Below are positions 12,180 through 23,704 of a stretch of DNA of 64,000 nt, in pieces. Under the pieces are notes generated by a model. The model saw only the letters and a list, made by a program, of their open reading frames with translations, was not told where the DNA came from and ran no database searches. Within the stretch, counting starts at the first letter, position 1. Every line of letters begins with the position of its first letter. Position numbers and translations under genes: made by a program. This stretch comes from Scolanthus callimorphus (lineage: Eukaryota > Cnidaria > Anthozoa > Actiniaria > Edwardsiidae): NCBI GenBank assembly GCA_033964015.1, contig JAWWUD010000052.1:620001-684000 (forward strand), written 5' to 3'.

Positions 12180-12470
12180 CACAAAGAAAACAAAGCACAA
12201 AGCCAATAAAGAACAGCTAAAAACAAGCACAATGAGAACAAAACATAGCTAAATACTAACACAATGGCAACAAAACATAGCTATATAATACTAGCTAAAA
12301 CAATACTAACATAATACATACACGAATGGCACCAATACATAGCTAAATACTAACACAATGTCAACAAACATTATAATACTAACTTACACACTACTAATAC
12401 TACCACAATGCCACCAAAACATAGCTAAATACTAACACAATGGCAACAAATCACAATACTAACCTCTCGT
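12180..12470. repeat. Degenerate minisatellite (ACATAGCTAAATACTAACAC)
   Basis: The phrase ACATAGCTAAATACTAACAC with CAATGGCAACAA recurs at irregular spacing of about 40-90 bases. This is an old, decayed tandem array. Confidence 0.75.
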
Positions 12471-12865
12471 ACTCTTGGATCTGTCTAGTTGTTTAGTAGA
12501 AGCGATGAGACAAAATAAAACAACAGTGAAAAGCAATGCACAATGGTCTAAATCCGACAAGAGCCCACAGGAATAGTTGTCGCGTAGCATTTATGAATGC
12601 TTTTCTAGATAAGGTTAAGGTTAGCTTGATAGTCGTTTCCCAATCCTTTTGCACCTTTGTTTTTCAGGATTTTTTTAAATACATTCTTGTCGCGCGTTTT
12701 AGTTCACTTGAGCATTAACCGATTTGCAAGGCAATCCCCGATCCCGCGGTCGCCATCTCGGTGTCACCAAAAATGGTTCTGGGGCCCGTCCGAGATGGCG
12801 ATAACTACCAGAGATCAGGATTTTCCAACAACCTTCGTGGCTTGCAAGCAGGTTCCTAGTGCAGT

Positions 12866-13470
12866 ATTTGCTTATTATTTTCCTCAAGCAATCCCCTCTG
12901 GCTCCTTTCCTCGCAATCTTTCCACACTCTTCAGTGCAAAATTAACCATTCACCATTACCACCGATGGCGATATAATCGCTACTTATCGTCATCGACACT
13001 GAAATCGCGACAACCATCAACATCATCAACACCATCATCATAATCATCAACTACGTCGTCTCGGCTCTTCCTCCTCCTCTTCATCGTCATCAGCAATTGC
13101 ATCAGCTCTACAATATTATCATCATCATTACCATCACGACACTCATGCAGTATTTTCTTATTATTTTCCTCAAGCAATCCACTCTGGCTCCTCTACTCGC
13201 AATCTATCCACACTCTTCAGTGCACAATTAACCATTCACCATCACCACCGATATCGCACTCATGCATCGACACTGAGATCAGGACAACCATCACCATCAT
13301 CAAGATCATCATCATAATCATCACGTACGTAGTCTCGGTCATCACTCTCGTCCTCGTCCTCGTCCTCGTACTCGTCCTCGTCCTCGTCGTCCTCATCATA
13401 ATCATCATCATCATCATCATCATTGCATCAACTCTACAATATCATCATCATCCTTACCATCACGTACAGC
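12866..13470. repeat. 286-base tandem duplication with ATC/TCG microsatellites
   Basis: The segment from CTTATTATTTTCCTCAAGCA to the CACCATCACCACCGAT region occurs at 12871 and again at 13157. It is followed by (ATC)n and (CTCGTC)n tracts. Asp-rich, Met-rich and Ser-rich open frames here come from the microsatellites. Confidence 0.8.
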
Positions 13471-14344
13471 TTACTGGCGCACTGTGTTGTGCACGGCACA
13501 CTGTGCGTACCGTAATGAGTTTGAACCCCAGGCCGACCAAACGTATCGACTTTTCTCTGTTCCGAGTAGCAAGCATATAGTTGAATTCCTTTAAAATGGA
13601 GCTTTGGAAGAGAAAGGGAGTAAAGTGGTACACCGTCGACCTCAGGTATGTCAGCTGAAGGCTGTTATGAGTTATCAAGCTAAATAAAGAACTTTACTTT
13701 TTCTCTTTTTTTTATGACCATCACAATCATCATGGTCATCGACATTGTCGTCCTCATCCCAAGGTGAAGTTTCCTTATTATCAAACCACCGCCATCGCCA
13801 TCGCCATCGCCATCGCCAAGAACAACCGCCATCACCAAGAACCACCACCAATAACAACCACCAATAAACAACAAGACATTAGCCACTCCCATCATACATA
13901 TCACATCTCCTTGTCACCAAGCAAACTATCACCCCAGCCATGCAATCATTGTCGATTATCACCATTACTGTATGCGCTGTGCTGTTTCCTCTTAATTCAC
14001 TTTTGGCGCTAGCTTGCACATGGTGTATCTCATGCTACGATCACCAAAATGTTCGGACAGTAGCATCAAAACTTCATACAAACGTACGAGTTTTCCCGCT
14101 GTTTTCCATCTCGATGTTTCTTGGTTTACTTGTGTTGTCCCATCTCTTGCTTTGTGATGCCGTTTTAAGCTACATTTAAATTCGCTTTTTGGACAATTAC
14201 GATGTCATTTTAACAAAGGAAGCCACTAAATAACCAATCAAAAGTTCGTATATTTGTACGATATCTGAACATCTCGTGAGTGAATGCACATCGCATCGAA
14301 ACCGTCACGTGATACCTAGCGCCTAGCAAGGTGAATTGCTCAAG

Positions 14345-14701
14345 CTATTAGTGACAACACCGCGGCAAAACGCATTTGCCATGCGCTAAAGATTCACTTC
14401 CTGTGAATTGAAAACAAACGAAATAATCTACATAACAAAAATATTTCTCTGTCTTGGAAATTTGGAAAACGTAAGCTCCAGACACAAAACGTAAGATGAA
14501 ACATTGCAGAGCATGATCATGTCTTCCTCTGATTTTTTGCACGTCGCACTTTAAGGCTTGCACCCGAGCCGAAAATTATGGTTTATAATCAAAATGTATT
14601 GTTCGCTGTTGTTATGTACATTTTTTCAATTGTCATCATTTCACATGCCAGTGAATCTTTAGCGCATGTGAACTGCGTTTTGTCGCGGTGTCATTAGCGA
14701 C
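14345..14701. repeat. MITE-like inverted repeat
   Basis: Arms of about 60 bases share ATGCGCTAAAGATTCACT and GACACCGCG/CAAAACGCA on opposite strands. The body is 240 bases, AT-rich and noncoding. Confidence 0.8.
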
Positions 14702-15509
14702 GGGTTAGGAGTCTGTTACCATTCTGTGGGCTCTTGGACAAACACAATAAGCGAACGAAAACGTATGCTTAAATGAATAGTACTTTTCATGCAAATCAGA
14801 CATTCACAGGCGAAAGGTCTCCTATCATCCGGAGTCGGAACGAGTAAGTGAACACGATAATGCAAATGGAAGCGCGTATGTTTGCATAATACAGCAGCGG
14901 TTATGCGTTTATAATGCTAAATCGGTTATTCTGACTTTTATGTTTTTATGTTTATAGCTCGATCATTTAAATTCCAGTATTAAACTCCTGTAAGTCAACA
15001 CAAACTTGAATAACGTTTAGAGATTTCACATGAGCTTAGCAAAGTTAATGTGTCTTTTAATGTAATACGTGCTACCTTTTTAAGTTACGTGATTGAAGCA
15101 GATTGTCGAAATGTCGCACGTGTGTAGCTCTTGTACATGCAATCCGACATGCACAAGATTAAATGACTCATAACAGTCACTCCCCTCAGTCAGTGTGATT
15201 TTAAACACATTAAGGCGTGCAAATCAAGCAATGAGACCGCCAACGGTGAACGTAAAGAGTTAAAACCAGGACTTGAAAGAAACTGCAACCAAATGGCCGT
15301 CAAGACTCATACGCGCGATAGAAAATTTCAGTTATAAAGCTCTAAGATCTAAAAAGGTGCAAAATTCGTATTACAAAGTGCTGGCTTGGCGGCCAGTTGG
15401 TGAATGATGACTCGTGGTGAAAGTTTATTTCTGGCCCCGGTTATTTTTATGCTTTATACATTGTATCATTGCGCCCCCTTGACGAACGGTAACCCATTTA
15501 CACAGGTCC

Positions 15510-15815
15510 CATAGCGACAACAGCAGCCCATCAATAGGAGTCTCCATCACCTATTGGTGGCCGTCCGAAGCACATGGAGTAAATGAACAGGAGTCTCCAT
15601 CACCTATTACTAGGCGTCCGAAGCACAGGCGTAGATGAATCTATTTTTAGATTGTAGATTCTTAGAGAACTAGTTGTCATGGCTACAAATTACATCCCCT
15701 CTCTTAACAGAAAGATGGCCGACATCAGCTTCGCCATCCCGCGTTGAATCCAACATCCTCTCTCTCAACATATCAATTTCCCGTTTAAATTCAAGTCTAA
15801 AAATTTACCCTTGTG
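15510..15815. repeat. Dispersed repeat, partner of 52360-52650 in inverted orientation
   Basis: CCGAAGCACAGGCGTAGATG, AATTTAAACGGGAAATTG (minus) and the Ala-rich CG stretch recur in reverse at 52.4-52.6 kb. GTCTCCATCACCTATTxxT is also doubled locally (15540, 15593). Confidence 0.65.
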
Positions 15816-16192
15816 CATATGTCTAGGCATAATGAAGTAGATGGAGGCTGCTGTTAATGGGCTCTTGCGACAAAGAATCCAAATTTCAAGGCTTTACATG
15901 CCAGTATAACCACGTCCATCCATACGTGCATGTATGAACCGCGAAATTTTACAACAGCCAATTCAAATTGAAGACGTTCGCAACCTTTTCATGGTCATAT
16001 AGTGCGGTTACACACCTCATCAAACAAAAATGGAGCGAGCTTTGTCGCTCCCGTGTGAGCAAAAGGCAGGGTATTGTTTTGTTTGTTCAGATATTACAGG
16101 ACCTGTGCAAGCGGGTAAATAAATTTGATGGCGTATTTGGTGTATTGTAAATTAATTGAAATATCCCAAGTGTGCCAGCATGACAAGCCCAC

Positions 16193-16282
16193 CTTGCTGT
16201 CTGAGGATCAACTCCGCGTTGTGAGTCATCGTATTTAACTTGCTGGATATCTTCTAAACTACCAATGTACTGAACAAATGCC
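16193..16282 (-). CDS. PRKG1: PRKG1-like common exon C8: CNB-B C-helix and linker
   Basis: The exon has 90 bases with acceptor ttactttttcag and donor gtgggc. One base completes Glu of DRE. Then AFVQYIGSLEDIQQVKYDD and SQRGVDPQTA follow, with AG left over. It matches the end of CNB-B (human SFKHLIGGLDDV, family knowledge) and the start of the linker to the kinase domain, which is poorly conserved in the family. The next exon lies 9.7 kb away across an intron full of repeats. Confidence 0.93.
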
Positions 16283-16963
16283 CTGAAAAAGTAAAAGATA
16301 ATTTAGTTATACCAACTTCGATTTTAGCGGAGCACATGCATGGAAGACACCCTAGCGGAGCCCCATAATTACCAGCGGGATGGCAATGACAACACGCCTA
16401 AGACTGGGGAAAAAACAATTCCTAATTAAGATTCAACATCAATCAACATGCTGCAGAAACATCTCGAAAAGTTTCGGTTGACAGCTTGATATCAACTTGC
16501 GACATGGCTAATTTGTGATAGGGTGTTCATGGATTCTGAATGAAATAAAATTGCAGTGACTTTGCTGCCGGGTGTATAGAATCCCTTCACGGATTTGGCA
16601 CAGCAAGTACCGCTTAATTCATGAATAGCAAAGGAAAGATGACAGCTGAAGAATTGCATCAGTAGCCCTCTTATTGCTATAAAAGAAACATTCAGAGATG
16701 CGTCCTAATAAAACAATGACAAGTACCCATAAGTCAATCATCTTGGAAAGTTGCATGCTTTTATCAGAATAGTAAAAATCGTTCGACTTACAGGCCATCT
16801 GACCGTAACATAGACGGCTGTCTGACACTTTTAAAAATGTGACTTCAATCAGCCACTTCAATCAACAATGACAACTACAGCAGAAACATCATCTAAAGCA
16901 ACAACAACAACAACAAAGAAAACAGCTATAAAAGCCAGATTAGGACAGCCCACAACAACTTAC

Positions 16964-17032
16964 TCTCTGTCGAGAACTAAACACGTTACTCCTCCACTGC
17001 CAGCAATGCAGTTAGCTGTGCGAAGGTCTTCC
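16964..17032 (-). CDS. PRKG1: PRKG1-like common exon C7: CNB-B cassette, second half
   Basis: This is a 69-base exon with acceptor tgatgttgcag and donor gtaagt. After one base it reads EDLRTANCIAGSGGVTCLVL and then DR, with GA left for the next exon. RTA supplies the phosphate-binding Arg and the cGMP-selective Thr. VTCLVLDRE matches human VTCLVIDRD (family knowledge). It is easily missed because a 112-codon open frame on the opposite strand covers it. A small foldback repeat (17088-17216) lies just upstream of its acceptor in transcript sense. Confidence 0.95.
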
Positions 17033-17087
17033 CTGCAACATCAAAAAATGGACATGAAATCAAAAGGACAGTCTCACGATTTTAAGG

Positions 17088-17216
17088 TAAAAGGCCCATC
17101 ACCAACCGACAGCCTTTGCGGACTCTTAGCCAATCAGAGCACCCGAAAAACAATGGATCAATTTAAAAACAACAGAAAACGGGGCGCAAAGGCTCCCGGT
17201 TGGTGATAGGCCTTTA
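17088..17216. repeat. Small foldback repeat near exon C7
   Basis: AAGGCCCATCACCAACCG and CGGTTGGTGATAGGCCTT form the arms. It lies 55 bases from the C7 acceptor within intron C6-C7. The rest of that intron (17217-18299) shows only decayed dispersed repeats. Confidence 0.75.
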
Positions 17217-18299
17217 AGCAGGAGCCCATCAAATACTGGGTTAAGGCAGTCAGTTCAGACGACGTCAAAAAAGTATGGAAATACTTTTCAACAAGTGGTT
17301 TGGGACGTAATTTGTGGTTAGTTAATCACTTTTGCGTGCATGCGGCTCTTGATTTTACAACGTTCTCGTGTCTCTCAACATCTCGCGTGCTCTATTGTGC
17401 CGATAAAGTCATAGAAAGTTGTGCTCTCATGCTTTTATGATATAGCGGGGGAGAACCATTACTTTATCGGTGTAATAGAGCATAGATTTGAACCAATCAG
17501 AGCGCGCATTAATCGCAGCTACATTATAAATCAACTTAAACAATATTCCTATGATCGACAGTCCGGTCAATAGAGTCGTTAGAGTTTCATAAGCGAGCAG
17601 CATCTTTTCCCGAAATGCTCGCTTACAAGGGCTTCCACTGTCTTCCACTGACTATTGGGAAAATTAGATTTCTTTGCCGAAATCAAAACAACATGGTGTC
17701 TGTGTAGATGGTGTCTCCATCAACCTATTATTTTGTAACATAAACGTCACTTGAGTGCATCCCTAATGTCGGCAAAAAGATGTCACAAAAAGCACGCCAA
17801 CATTGCCTCGCTTTCCCTGCGAGAAGAGGCTACGTTTTATCTGCTGTGTTTTTCAACTTCGAAAAAGTAGTAAGTTTTCGAAGTAAACTTGCCCATACAA
17901 GTCACGTACGTCCACGATCTGGGACGAGGTTGTGATATTTTGTGTGTGGAGGACTCAGGACAAGAACTAAGTTGCCTCTGCTACCAGGGTAAAGGTCTTC
18001 TTGCGTACTCTCATCCAATCAGAATCGAGGTTATTTGCGCAGTTTCTTGTAAGCATAAAACCTGTCCGCCGCTCTCAATGGAGGATTCTAGCTATGAGCG
18101 CGCGCTCGTTCTTTTCTTTAGAAATGGCCTCGGAATGTAACACAACTACCATGATGCAAATCGTCGCGCATACATAAAGGCACTTGTTTCGTGAAATGTA
18201 ACGCAACTACCGACATGCATCGCAGGTATTCAGTATAGTTGGAATCGTCCATTGGTTCTTTCATTCAGTTAAGATCACATGTATTAATACTCAACTCAC

Positions 18300-18394
18300 C
18301 CTAAAAGAGCTTTTTCTCCAAAGTAGCTTCCTTTGTTTAGACTTCGTACAAATACGGGTTCTGTATGGACGTTTGCGCGCTGTGTGATGCTAAC
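18300..18394 (-). CDS. PRKG1: PRKG1-like common exon C6: CNB-B cassette, first half
   Basis: The exon has 31 codons plus GG between acceptor tgttgttccag and donor gtgagt. It reads VSITQRANVHTEPVFVRSLN and then KGSYFGEKALL. The FGEKAL block is the start of the second phosphate-binding cassette and contains the conserved glutamate that contacts the ribose. The trailing GG joins G of C7 to make Gly, giving FGEKALLGED as in PRKG1. The stretch TQRANVHTEP corresponds to a variable loop. Confidence 0.95.
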
Positions 18395-19241
18395 CTGGAA
18401 CAACAAAATGTCGTTAGTGTTACACCTTTCAGTCCTTCAAAAAGGCATCTAGAGGATCTCACCCGTGCTCGGGGTTCGATTCCCGGCTTCTAGGGACTTT
18501 CTCCTGCCTAGTACCCATGCGCGTTGTAGTGATTTTTGAGACGAGAGCGACTGGGTGCGAACTAGCGCGAAAGGCAACGAACCGCTCCCAAGATTCATTG
18601 CGCACTCGCAATCAGAGCACTCGCTAGGTTTTCCTCTCTGTTCCTACTAAAATAGAGACGCCTAGGGACGAGGCAGAACTCTCTGAATCTTGTGTTACTC
18701 AAGAGTAACACAAGGTTGGCCCCAAATTATCACACATTCCCAGAACAAAGGCAGCCAAAGCGGACAATCAGGAACACCCGCGTACCAGACTGGCATTTTG
18801 CTGCCTGAGCTGTCAGCTGTGCGACGCTGTCGTCGGAGGCTCTGGACATAGACGAAACCGGAAGTCCTAGAACCTAGAACATCCAGCATTTCCATATTAT
18901 ACCGTCTTTATCCGACAAGCTTGAAGCGTTGCGTGACCGACACAAAAGACGAGCTTTGCGGGAAACTACGTCTTTATCGGTTAGTTGAACTTTTCAAAAT
19001 GGAGAGCACAATCAGAATCGGTCTACGATTGTCTGCGACCAGAGCCTAGGACAGACAGCAAACAGCGGAGTTGACTCTGGGGTAGTCTCGGGAATGTCTC
19101 GCACTATCTTGAAATTTTACGCGTGCACGAGAAATGTTCCAAATCAAGCGCAATTTCGAACCCTCAGTCCTCCCTTTTCAAGTCTTCGAGATCTAAAGAG
19201 CAGTTTCTTTAAAGTAAAGAGCATGATGATTTTATACATAC

Positions 19242-19319
19242 TTGTCCACGTTTAATTATAAAGAACGTGTCCCCGCGGGCACCTTGCCGAATTATATATT
19301 CTCCCTCCTCGTAGAACGT
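19242..19319 (-). CDS. PRKG1: PRKG1-like common exon C5: CNB-B beta barrel
   Basis: This exon is exactly 26 codons, phase 0 to 0, with acceptor tgtctttgcag and donor gtatgt. It reads [20 protein letters not shown] followed by IIKRGQ. The [14 protein letters not shown] core is a PRKG1 signature of the second cyclic-nucleotide-binding barrel, where PRKG2 has IIREGEEGSTFFI (family knowledge). It is too short to stand out as a reading frame and was found by following the splice phase from C4. Confidence 0.96.
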
Positions 19320-19914
19320 CTGCAAAGACATAATATCACGTTATCGGGGCAATACCACGTGGGGCAATACCATAGTTCAATTCACAAGAAATAAGCAAAA
19401 TAATCGTCAAGGTTTGTTAAGCAACCTTTCAATTGCTAGATAGGTACATAGGGGTTTTTATGTATGCTATCAAGCAGATGGAATTGGATTGCCAATAGGA
19501 GGATCCTTTGTTTAAAATTTGAGCTCATTAGCAATGTTCAGAATCAGACCGTTCGAGGGAGCTATAATAGTACATATAGCTAATATAGCTAATACACGTT
19601 TTGTCCCAATGATTTCACATAATTTTGAAAAGTTTCAACTAGCCTGAAAAATGATATGGAAACAGGTCAAGACGTTTTTAAGAATAACAACTCGAACTTA
19701 TTTTGAGCTTTTCGTTGCATTTTTTTCAAAGCTAGACGTGGCGTGTTAAAATTTCGTGAAACAATGACGTCACCCAGAATCGGCCTATTGGCCTTTTTGA
19801 TTTCGTTCCAATGAAAACACCACAACGGTTAGACTTCCCAGCAAGCCACTGTTGGTACGTATCACCACACTGATACAGTGCTTTGGAAAATGTAAGGAAT
19901 GGAAAGCTTCTCAC

Positions 19915-19978
19915 CTCTTCAATTACATCCGCAACCTTTAGTAAGTACGATTCCGGTAGTTCTTTTAGAAGTTCGACA
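19915..19978 (-). CDS. PRKG1: PRKG1-like common exon C4: start of CNB-B
   Basis: This is a small exon of 64 bases between acceptor ttattttctacag and donor gtgaga. One base completes Ser from C3. Then VELLKELPESYLLKVADVIE and a final E follow, ending on a codon boundary. It corresponds to human [21 protein letters not shown] at the start of the second cGMP site (family knowledge). Nearby reading frames that run through it into the flanking introns are not real ends of the protein. Confidence 0.94.
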
Positions 19979-20027
19979 CTGTAGAAAATAAAATAAAAAA
20001 ATTGGTTCATGTCCAGTAAAGATATTA

Positions 20028-20213
20028 CAGTGGAGCCCCGATTTTACGATCCTCAATTTAACGATACCCCGATTTTACGATGACTTTCCGGGTCTCAGCA
20101 ACGATACCCCACCTTTAAAATCCTTACATCGAGAGTTCGTTTACAAGGATAAACCGATTTTAAGATGCAATTTCACTGCCCCCGTTGGGTATCCTAAAAT
20201 CGGGGTTTTATTG
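20028..20213. mobile_element. Tc1/mariner (pogo/Tigger-like) MITE
   Basis: The 186-base element is flanked by TA. Its ends are CAGTGGAGCCCCGATTTTAC and CAATAAAACCCCGATTTTAG on opposite strands. Internal ACGATACCCC repeats follow the same theme. It resembles Tigger-type ends (family knowledge) and lacks a transposase. Confidence 0.75.
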
Positions 20214-20284
20214 TACATATACAATGCACACTACAGTAATAAAGAAGAATTTGTGTGAATGTAAAAGGCACTAAACAAGGTATG

Positions 20285-20732
20285 GTCATGGCGCGGCACG
20301 GAACCTGCCTTCTCGAGAACATTCAGCCAATCACATCACTAGAAATGACCTATCAACCACTCAAAATGCTTAGACACGGCACGGCACAGATCAGGTTTCC
20401 TATGACTGTGAAAAAGGTACGACGCGTTCCGTGCCGTGTCCGTGCCGTAACTATATTGTGCCGTGTCCGTGCCGTGTCGTGTCCGTGTCGTGTCCGTGCC
20501 GTGTCCGTGCCGTGTTCGTGCCGTGTCCGTGCCGTGTTCGTGCCGTGTTCGTGCCGTGTTCGTGCTGTGTTCGTGCCGTGTCCGTGCCGTGTCCGTGCCG
20601 TGTCCGTGCCGTGTCCGTGCCGTGTTCGTGCAATGTCCGTGCCGTAACTATATTGTGCCGTGTCAAAGCATTCTCACTGTTTATTTCACGTAACGTTCAT
20701 GAGAAGGCGAGGTTCCGTGCCATGTCGTGACC
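20285..20732. repeat. Inverted-repeat element carrying an 11-bp minisatellite
   Basis: The arms 20285-20322 and 20691-20732 share GGCACGGAACCT and GCCTTCTC on opposite strands. The middle (about 20425-20660) is a GTGCCGTGTCC array of period 11 with T/C variants. Cys/Arg/Val-rich open frames in several frames here are repeat artefacts. Confidence 0.85.
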
Positions 20733-20877
20733 GTTCTATGTTCCATGTCTTTTCACAGAAGGTCATCCGAACATCTGTATTGTATCACCACTACGCAGAT
20801 CCGTGCTATTTTTGTGCGTTTTGCTAGAGTAGAACTTTGTCAGGCTGTACACGATGGGAACACAGGACTTGTCCTTT

Positions 20878-20901
20878 GGGGGGGGGGGGGGGGGGGGGGG
20901 G
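20878..20901. repeat. Poly(G) run, 24 bases
   Basis: An uninterrupted G homopolymer lies in intron C3-C4. Other G/C runs of 19 bases or more are at 22198, 28649, 38830 and 42839. Confidence 0.9.
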
Positions 20902-20967
20902 ATTGGACCCCTCTGAGCAACTTTCTTCGTATATTGTTACTAAAACATCACTTGCAATACTTCATAC

Positions 20968-21073
20968 CTTCGCAAGAACTCCATGTGTTCAGCCTGTCTC
21001 ATTAATCCTGTTTTCATCATAATTGTCTGGAATGTCTGTCTGTCGATTGCCCATAACTTTCCAGAAGTTTGAG
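20968..21073 (-). CDS. PRKG1: PRKG1-like common exon C3: CNB-A C-helix
   Basis: The exon has 34 full codons between acceptor ttgttttccag and donor gtatga. It reads [20 protein letters not shown], then [14 protein letters not shown], the C-terminal helices of the first CNB domain. The invariant W-A-I-D-R and F-Q-T-I-M-M of PRKG1 are present. The exon starts with CT, joining G from C2 to give Ala. It ends with AG, joining T of C4 to give Ser, so the protein runs ...EFLRSVELLKEL. A 24-base G run on the plus strand (20878-20901) lies 66 bases past the donor. Confidence 0.96.
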
Positions 21074-21435
21074 CTGGAAAACAATGCACATATTGTTAAT
21101 GCTCACCAAGTAGGAATAGGATGACATCTTCCGTGCATGGAACGTTTAATTGTAGTGCTTTCTTGCAGTCATTTTTTTTCTTATCATTGCAAAGACGTCA
21201 ACTCTCCCAGTTTTGCAGGGAGTCTCCCGGGAAATAATCAAGACGACCGCCATACATTTACTGTATTTCTCGGGGAGAATTTCAGGAAATTTCACCATTT
21301 CAAGGCGGTCTCCAGATTTTTGAAGTCCCTGTCATTCTTATTGGGCATCAGGCAACTTCAAGGAGCAAGCAACGTCACTAAGTGGAGAGAGCCACGGAAG
21401 GAGGAGAGGCAGACAGACAGACAGACATGAAGGTC

Positions 21436-21597
21436 CAACAACGGATCTAGGGAGTGGGGGGAGGATCAGATCAGAGTTTTCCATACCGGTACATCTACTG
21501 TAGCAGTTCCTTAAAGGAAATTTCGTCCCATATTATTTTCTCTATCCCCCTCTCCCTTATCCCCCTCCCCTTTCTGAAATTCCTGGATCCGCCCCTG
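21436..21597. repeat. hAT-like MITE, decayed
   Basis: The right end, read on the minus strand, is CAGGGGCGGATCCAGG. The left end CAACAACGGATCTAGG matches it at 12 of 16 positions. No convincing 8-base target duplication is visible. It lies 26 bases from exon C2. Confidence 0.5.
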
Positions 21598-21623
21598 AGG
21601 ACATCCTGCGCCCAACCACTCAC

Positions 21624-21737
21624 CTCGGACACTGGCTGTTCTTGTGCAGTTGTAGAGAATAGCAAGTTCTCCAAAAGCTTTTCCAGGTCCCATTTGGCCA
21701 AGTACTGATCCTTCCTTCGACACTTGGCATTTTCCCT
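21624..21737 (-). CDS. PRKG1: PRKG1-like common exon C2: CNB-A phosphate-binding cassette
   Basis: This 114-base exon has acceptor atgtttcag and donor gtgagt. The peptide [20 protein letters not shown] is followed by [19 protein letters not shown]. This is the beta-barrel end and phosphate-binding cassette of the first cyclic-nucleotide site. The cassette keeps FGELAxL, the arginine that binds the cyclic phosphate, and the following Thr that favours cGMP over cAMP. The human sequence [16 protein letters not shown] is nearly identical (family knowledge). It begins with AG, completing the GAA-G left by C1, and ends in one base. A hAT-like repeat ends 26 bases beyond the donor. Confidence 0.96.
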
Positions 21738-22177
21738 CTGAAACATTGAAAAAATAATTGCAGTCAGAAATAGAATATCATGATCAAAAGGAACACATTT
21801 GACAGAATAATTTTGTTTTTAGCCACATCTAAAGACAACCAAGGGTAAGTAGAATTCCGCTTTCATTGACGTTAGGTTTTAGAAAATAAAATACCATACT
21901 TTCAACTTTTAATCAGATAAGTATTTTTCCTCTTATTTTAGCGAAAAAAGCAGAAACTTGAAGGTGTTCGAGAAACATCGTACTCATGATCGCCATATTT
22001 GATTTTGTCTCCGCCAAAGGGCCTGGAGCAAACCACAGGTAGCCCGCCCGTATTCGCAGAAAACAACAACGCCTATCTTGCCGATATTCCGAAATCCGAA
22101 ATTAATCATACTTTATATCACGAGTTTCAAGATCTGTGCTAGTCGCCCACCAGATGTTCTACAATTTCATCATTTAA

Positions 22178-22427
22178 GGGACCGTTCATTTTTATCAGGG
22201 GGGGGGGGGGGGGGGGCTGGTGGAAATGAGGGGGGACCCTGTATTTTTTGGGTGGCCCCCCCTTTCATGTCCGTATTTTTTTAGGTGGCCCCCCAAAATC
22301 CAATGTATTTTTTCTGATGCCCCCCCCCCATCTTATAAATGCTTGCCCTGCCAGATAGACTATTGTCCGAGTGATGCAGTCTCATTTCCACCAGCCCCCC
22401 CTCCCTGATAAAAAATGAGCGGTCCCC
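22178..22427. repeat. Inverted-repeat element with G-rich arms
   Basis: GGGACCGTTCATTTTTATCA and its complement TGATAAAAAATGAGCGGTCCC form the ends. The arms continue as poly(G) and poly(C) plus CTGGTGGAAATGAG and its complement. Confidence 0.8.
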
Positions 22428-22479
22428 AATTTTGCTGTATTTCACCTGCATTTGGATTCTTGTACATTGGCCTGTTTTA

Positions 22480-22913
22480 TGCACTAGTCATTTGCTTCCA
22501 CCGACCCCCAACCCCAGCGACATGCGGGGATTTTGCCAGGCAATAGTGGGGGAAATATCAGTGGTTTGTCTTGTATTTCGTGCCCCGATCCCAGGAAGTT
22601 TACTTCAAATTTGCTATGGCTCAGATAACCGGCCGGGGGAATGGCGGGGGAAACAAAACACCTGTCTTTTTCATTTCGGCTAAGACACTCTACTGGTTTT
22701 GATAGTATTAGTAATGTTTCTTGTATCCATCTTGCGGAGGGTGGAATTTGTCCCTTGGGTGTAGGAAATGTTTCCCCGGGGTGTAGGGAATTTGCCAAGG
22801 CGTTCTCCCCTGGTAGGCGGTGGAATTATTTCAAATTTGACAACATCTGTTTCATATTCCCCTGCTAATGTGTCACGGGGGTTGGGGGTCGGTGGAAACA
22901 AATGACTAGTGCA
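22480..22913. repeat. Foldback MITE, 434 bases
   Basis: The ends TGCACTAGTCATTTGCTTCC and GGAAACAAATGACTAGTGCA are complementary over about 36 bases and continue into ACCGACCCCCAACCCC. No coding. Confidence 0.88.
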
Positions 22914-23280
22914 TTACTGCCAAGTGAGAGAGAATGAGGTTTTGGATAGTACCCGATGAGAACAATTATTCCAGCGTTAAGCGAAACAGAATTTTCCCCT
23001 TATATACCGCCCACGGGCAATACGCATTTTTCCCGCCATTTCACAAAACGCGTGCGCATGGCTCTGTCAGAGTTTATTCAAGCGAAGCAGAGCAAACATT
23101 CTTTTTTGTGGAGTTGTACCGAATTGTAAACCTCCATAAACTCTGTTACCATCTGGATTGAGTGGAAATTGAAATGATGGGTGTACTACAGGAAATATTT
23201 TGGAAAATTTCAGAGACTTCTCTCTACGACTGTTGGTGATTCGTATGAAGTGCACGTTTCCTCAGAGTGTTAGAGAGACT

Positions 23281-23607
23281 AAGACCCCGTCCACACAATT
23301 GCGTTTTCAAACTTTTGGTTTGCATTAAAAAAACTGAAAATGCGTCAAGTGCAACGCATGCGCAGTGAGAGTCCGCGAAAGAATCTGACGTCATCGTTTT
23401 CGGAAAGTTCCGTTTTCAGGAAGACCTCCCCCTCCCCCTCCCTTGTTTTCAGGCGTCCACGCGAATACGCTGCATGCGGTCCACTCTGGATAGCGTTTTC
23501 AAAAAAGTTGTGTTTTCGGTCATCGTTTTCACCGTATACGTGACGTGTGCAGTGTGGACGATAGCCGTTCCTTAAAAAAAATAACGCAATCGTGTGGACG
23601 GGGTCTT
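23281..23607. repeat. MITE with AAGACCCCGTCCACAC ends
   Basis: AAGACCCCGTCCACACAATT at the left and AATCGTGTGGACGGGGTCTT at the right form the inverted repeat. A related partial copy starts at 38281 (AAGACCCGGTCCACACG). It lies 98 bases beyond the C1 donor. Confidence 0.85.
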
Positions 23608-23704
23608 GTCATTTTTAATTATCTATGAATGGTTTTACCGTTTATAAACAACTAAACGTGTATTTGTATATCTGTCAAATATAAGGTGTTCTAGTCAGCC
23701 CTAC

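Larger units (their letters stand above)
6474..16192. other. Intron C8-C9, repeat-rich, no exon found
   Basis: This is a 9.7-kb intron. Beside the repeats listed separately, I see no supported coding exon at 7160-7690, 8060-10130, 10850-11690, 13480-14340 or 14710-15500. The stretches near 9010-9060 and 17890-17940 share a diverged dispersed sequence (TACGTCCACG, GACGAGGTTGTGA). Confidence 0.6.

Noticed and set aside
13010..13905. Met-, Asp-, Arg/Thr- and Trp-rich open frames
   Set aside because: They derive from ATC, CTCGTC and CCATCG microsatellites.
16868..17206. Plus-strand open frame of 112 codons, Thr/Lys-rich
   Set aside because: It overlaps exon C7 on the opposite strand and a foldback repeat; no family resemblance.
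18473..18483. GGTTCGATTCC, a tRNA B-box-like sequence
   Set aside because: No A box at the right distance, no paired acceptor stem; at most a tRNA-derived SINE fragment.
20255..20730. Cys/Val/Arg-rich and His/Gly/Thr-rich open frames on both strands
   Set aside because: All are translations of the 11-bp minisatellite.
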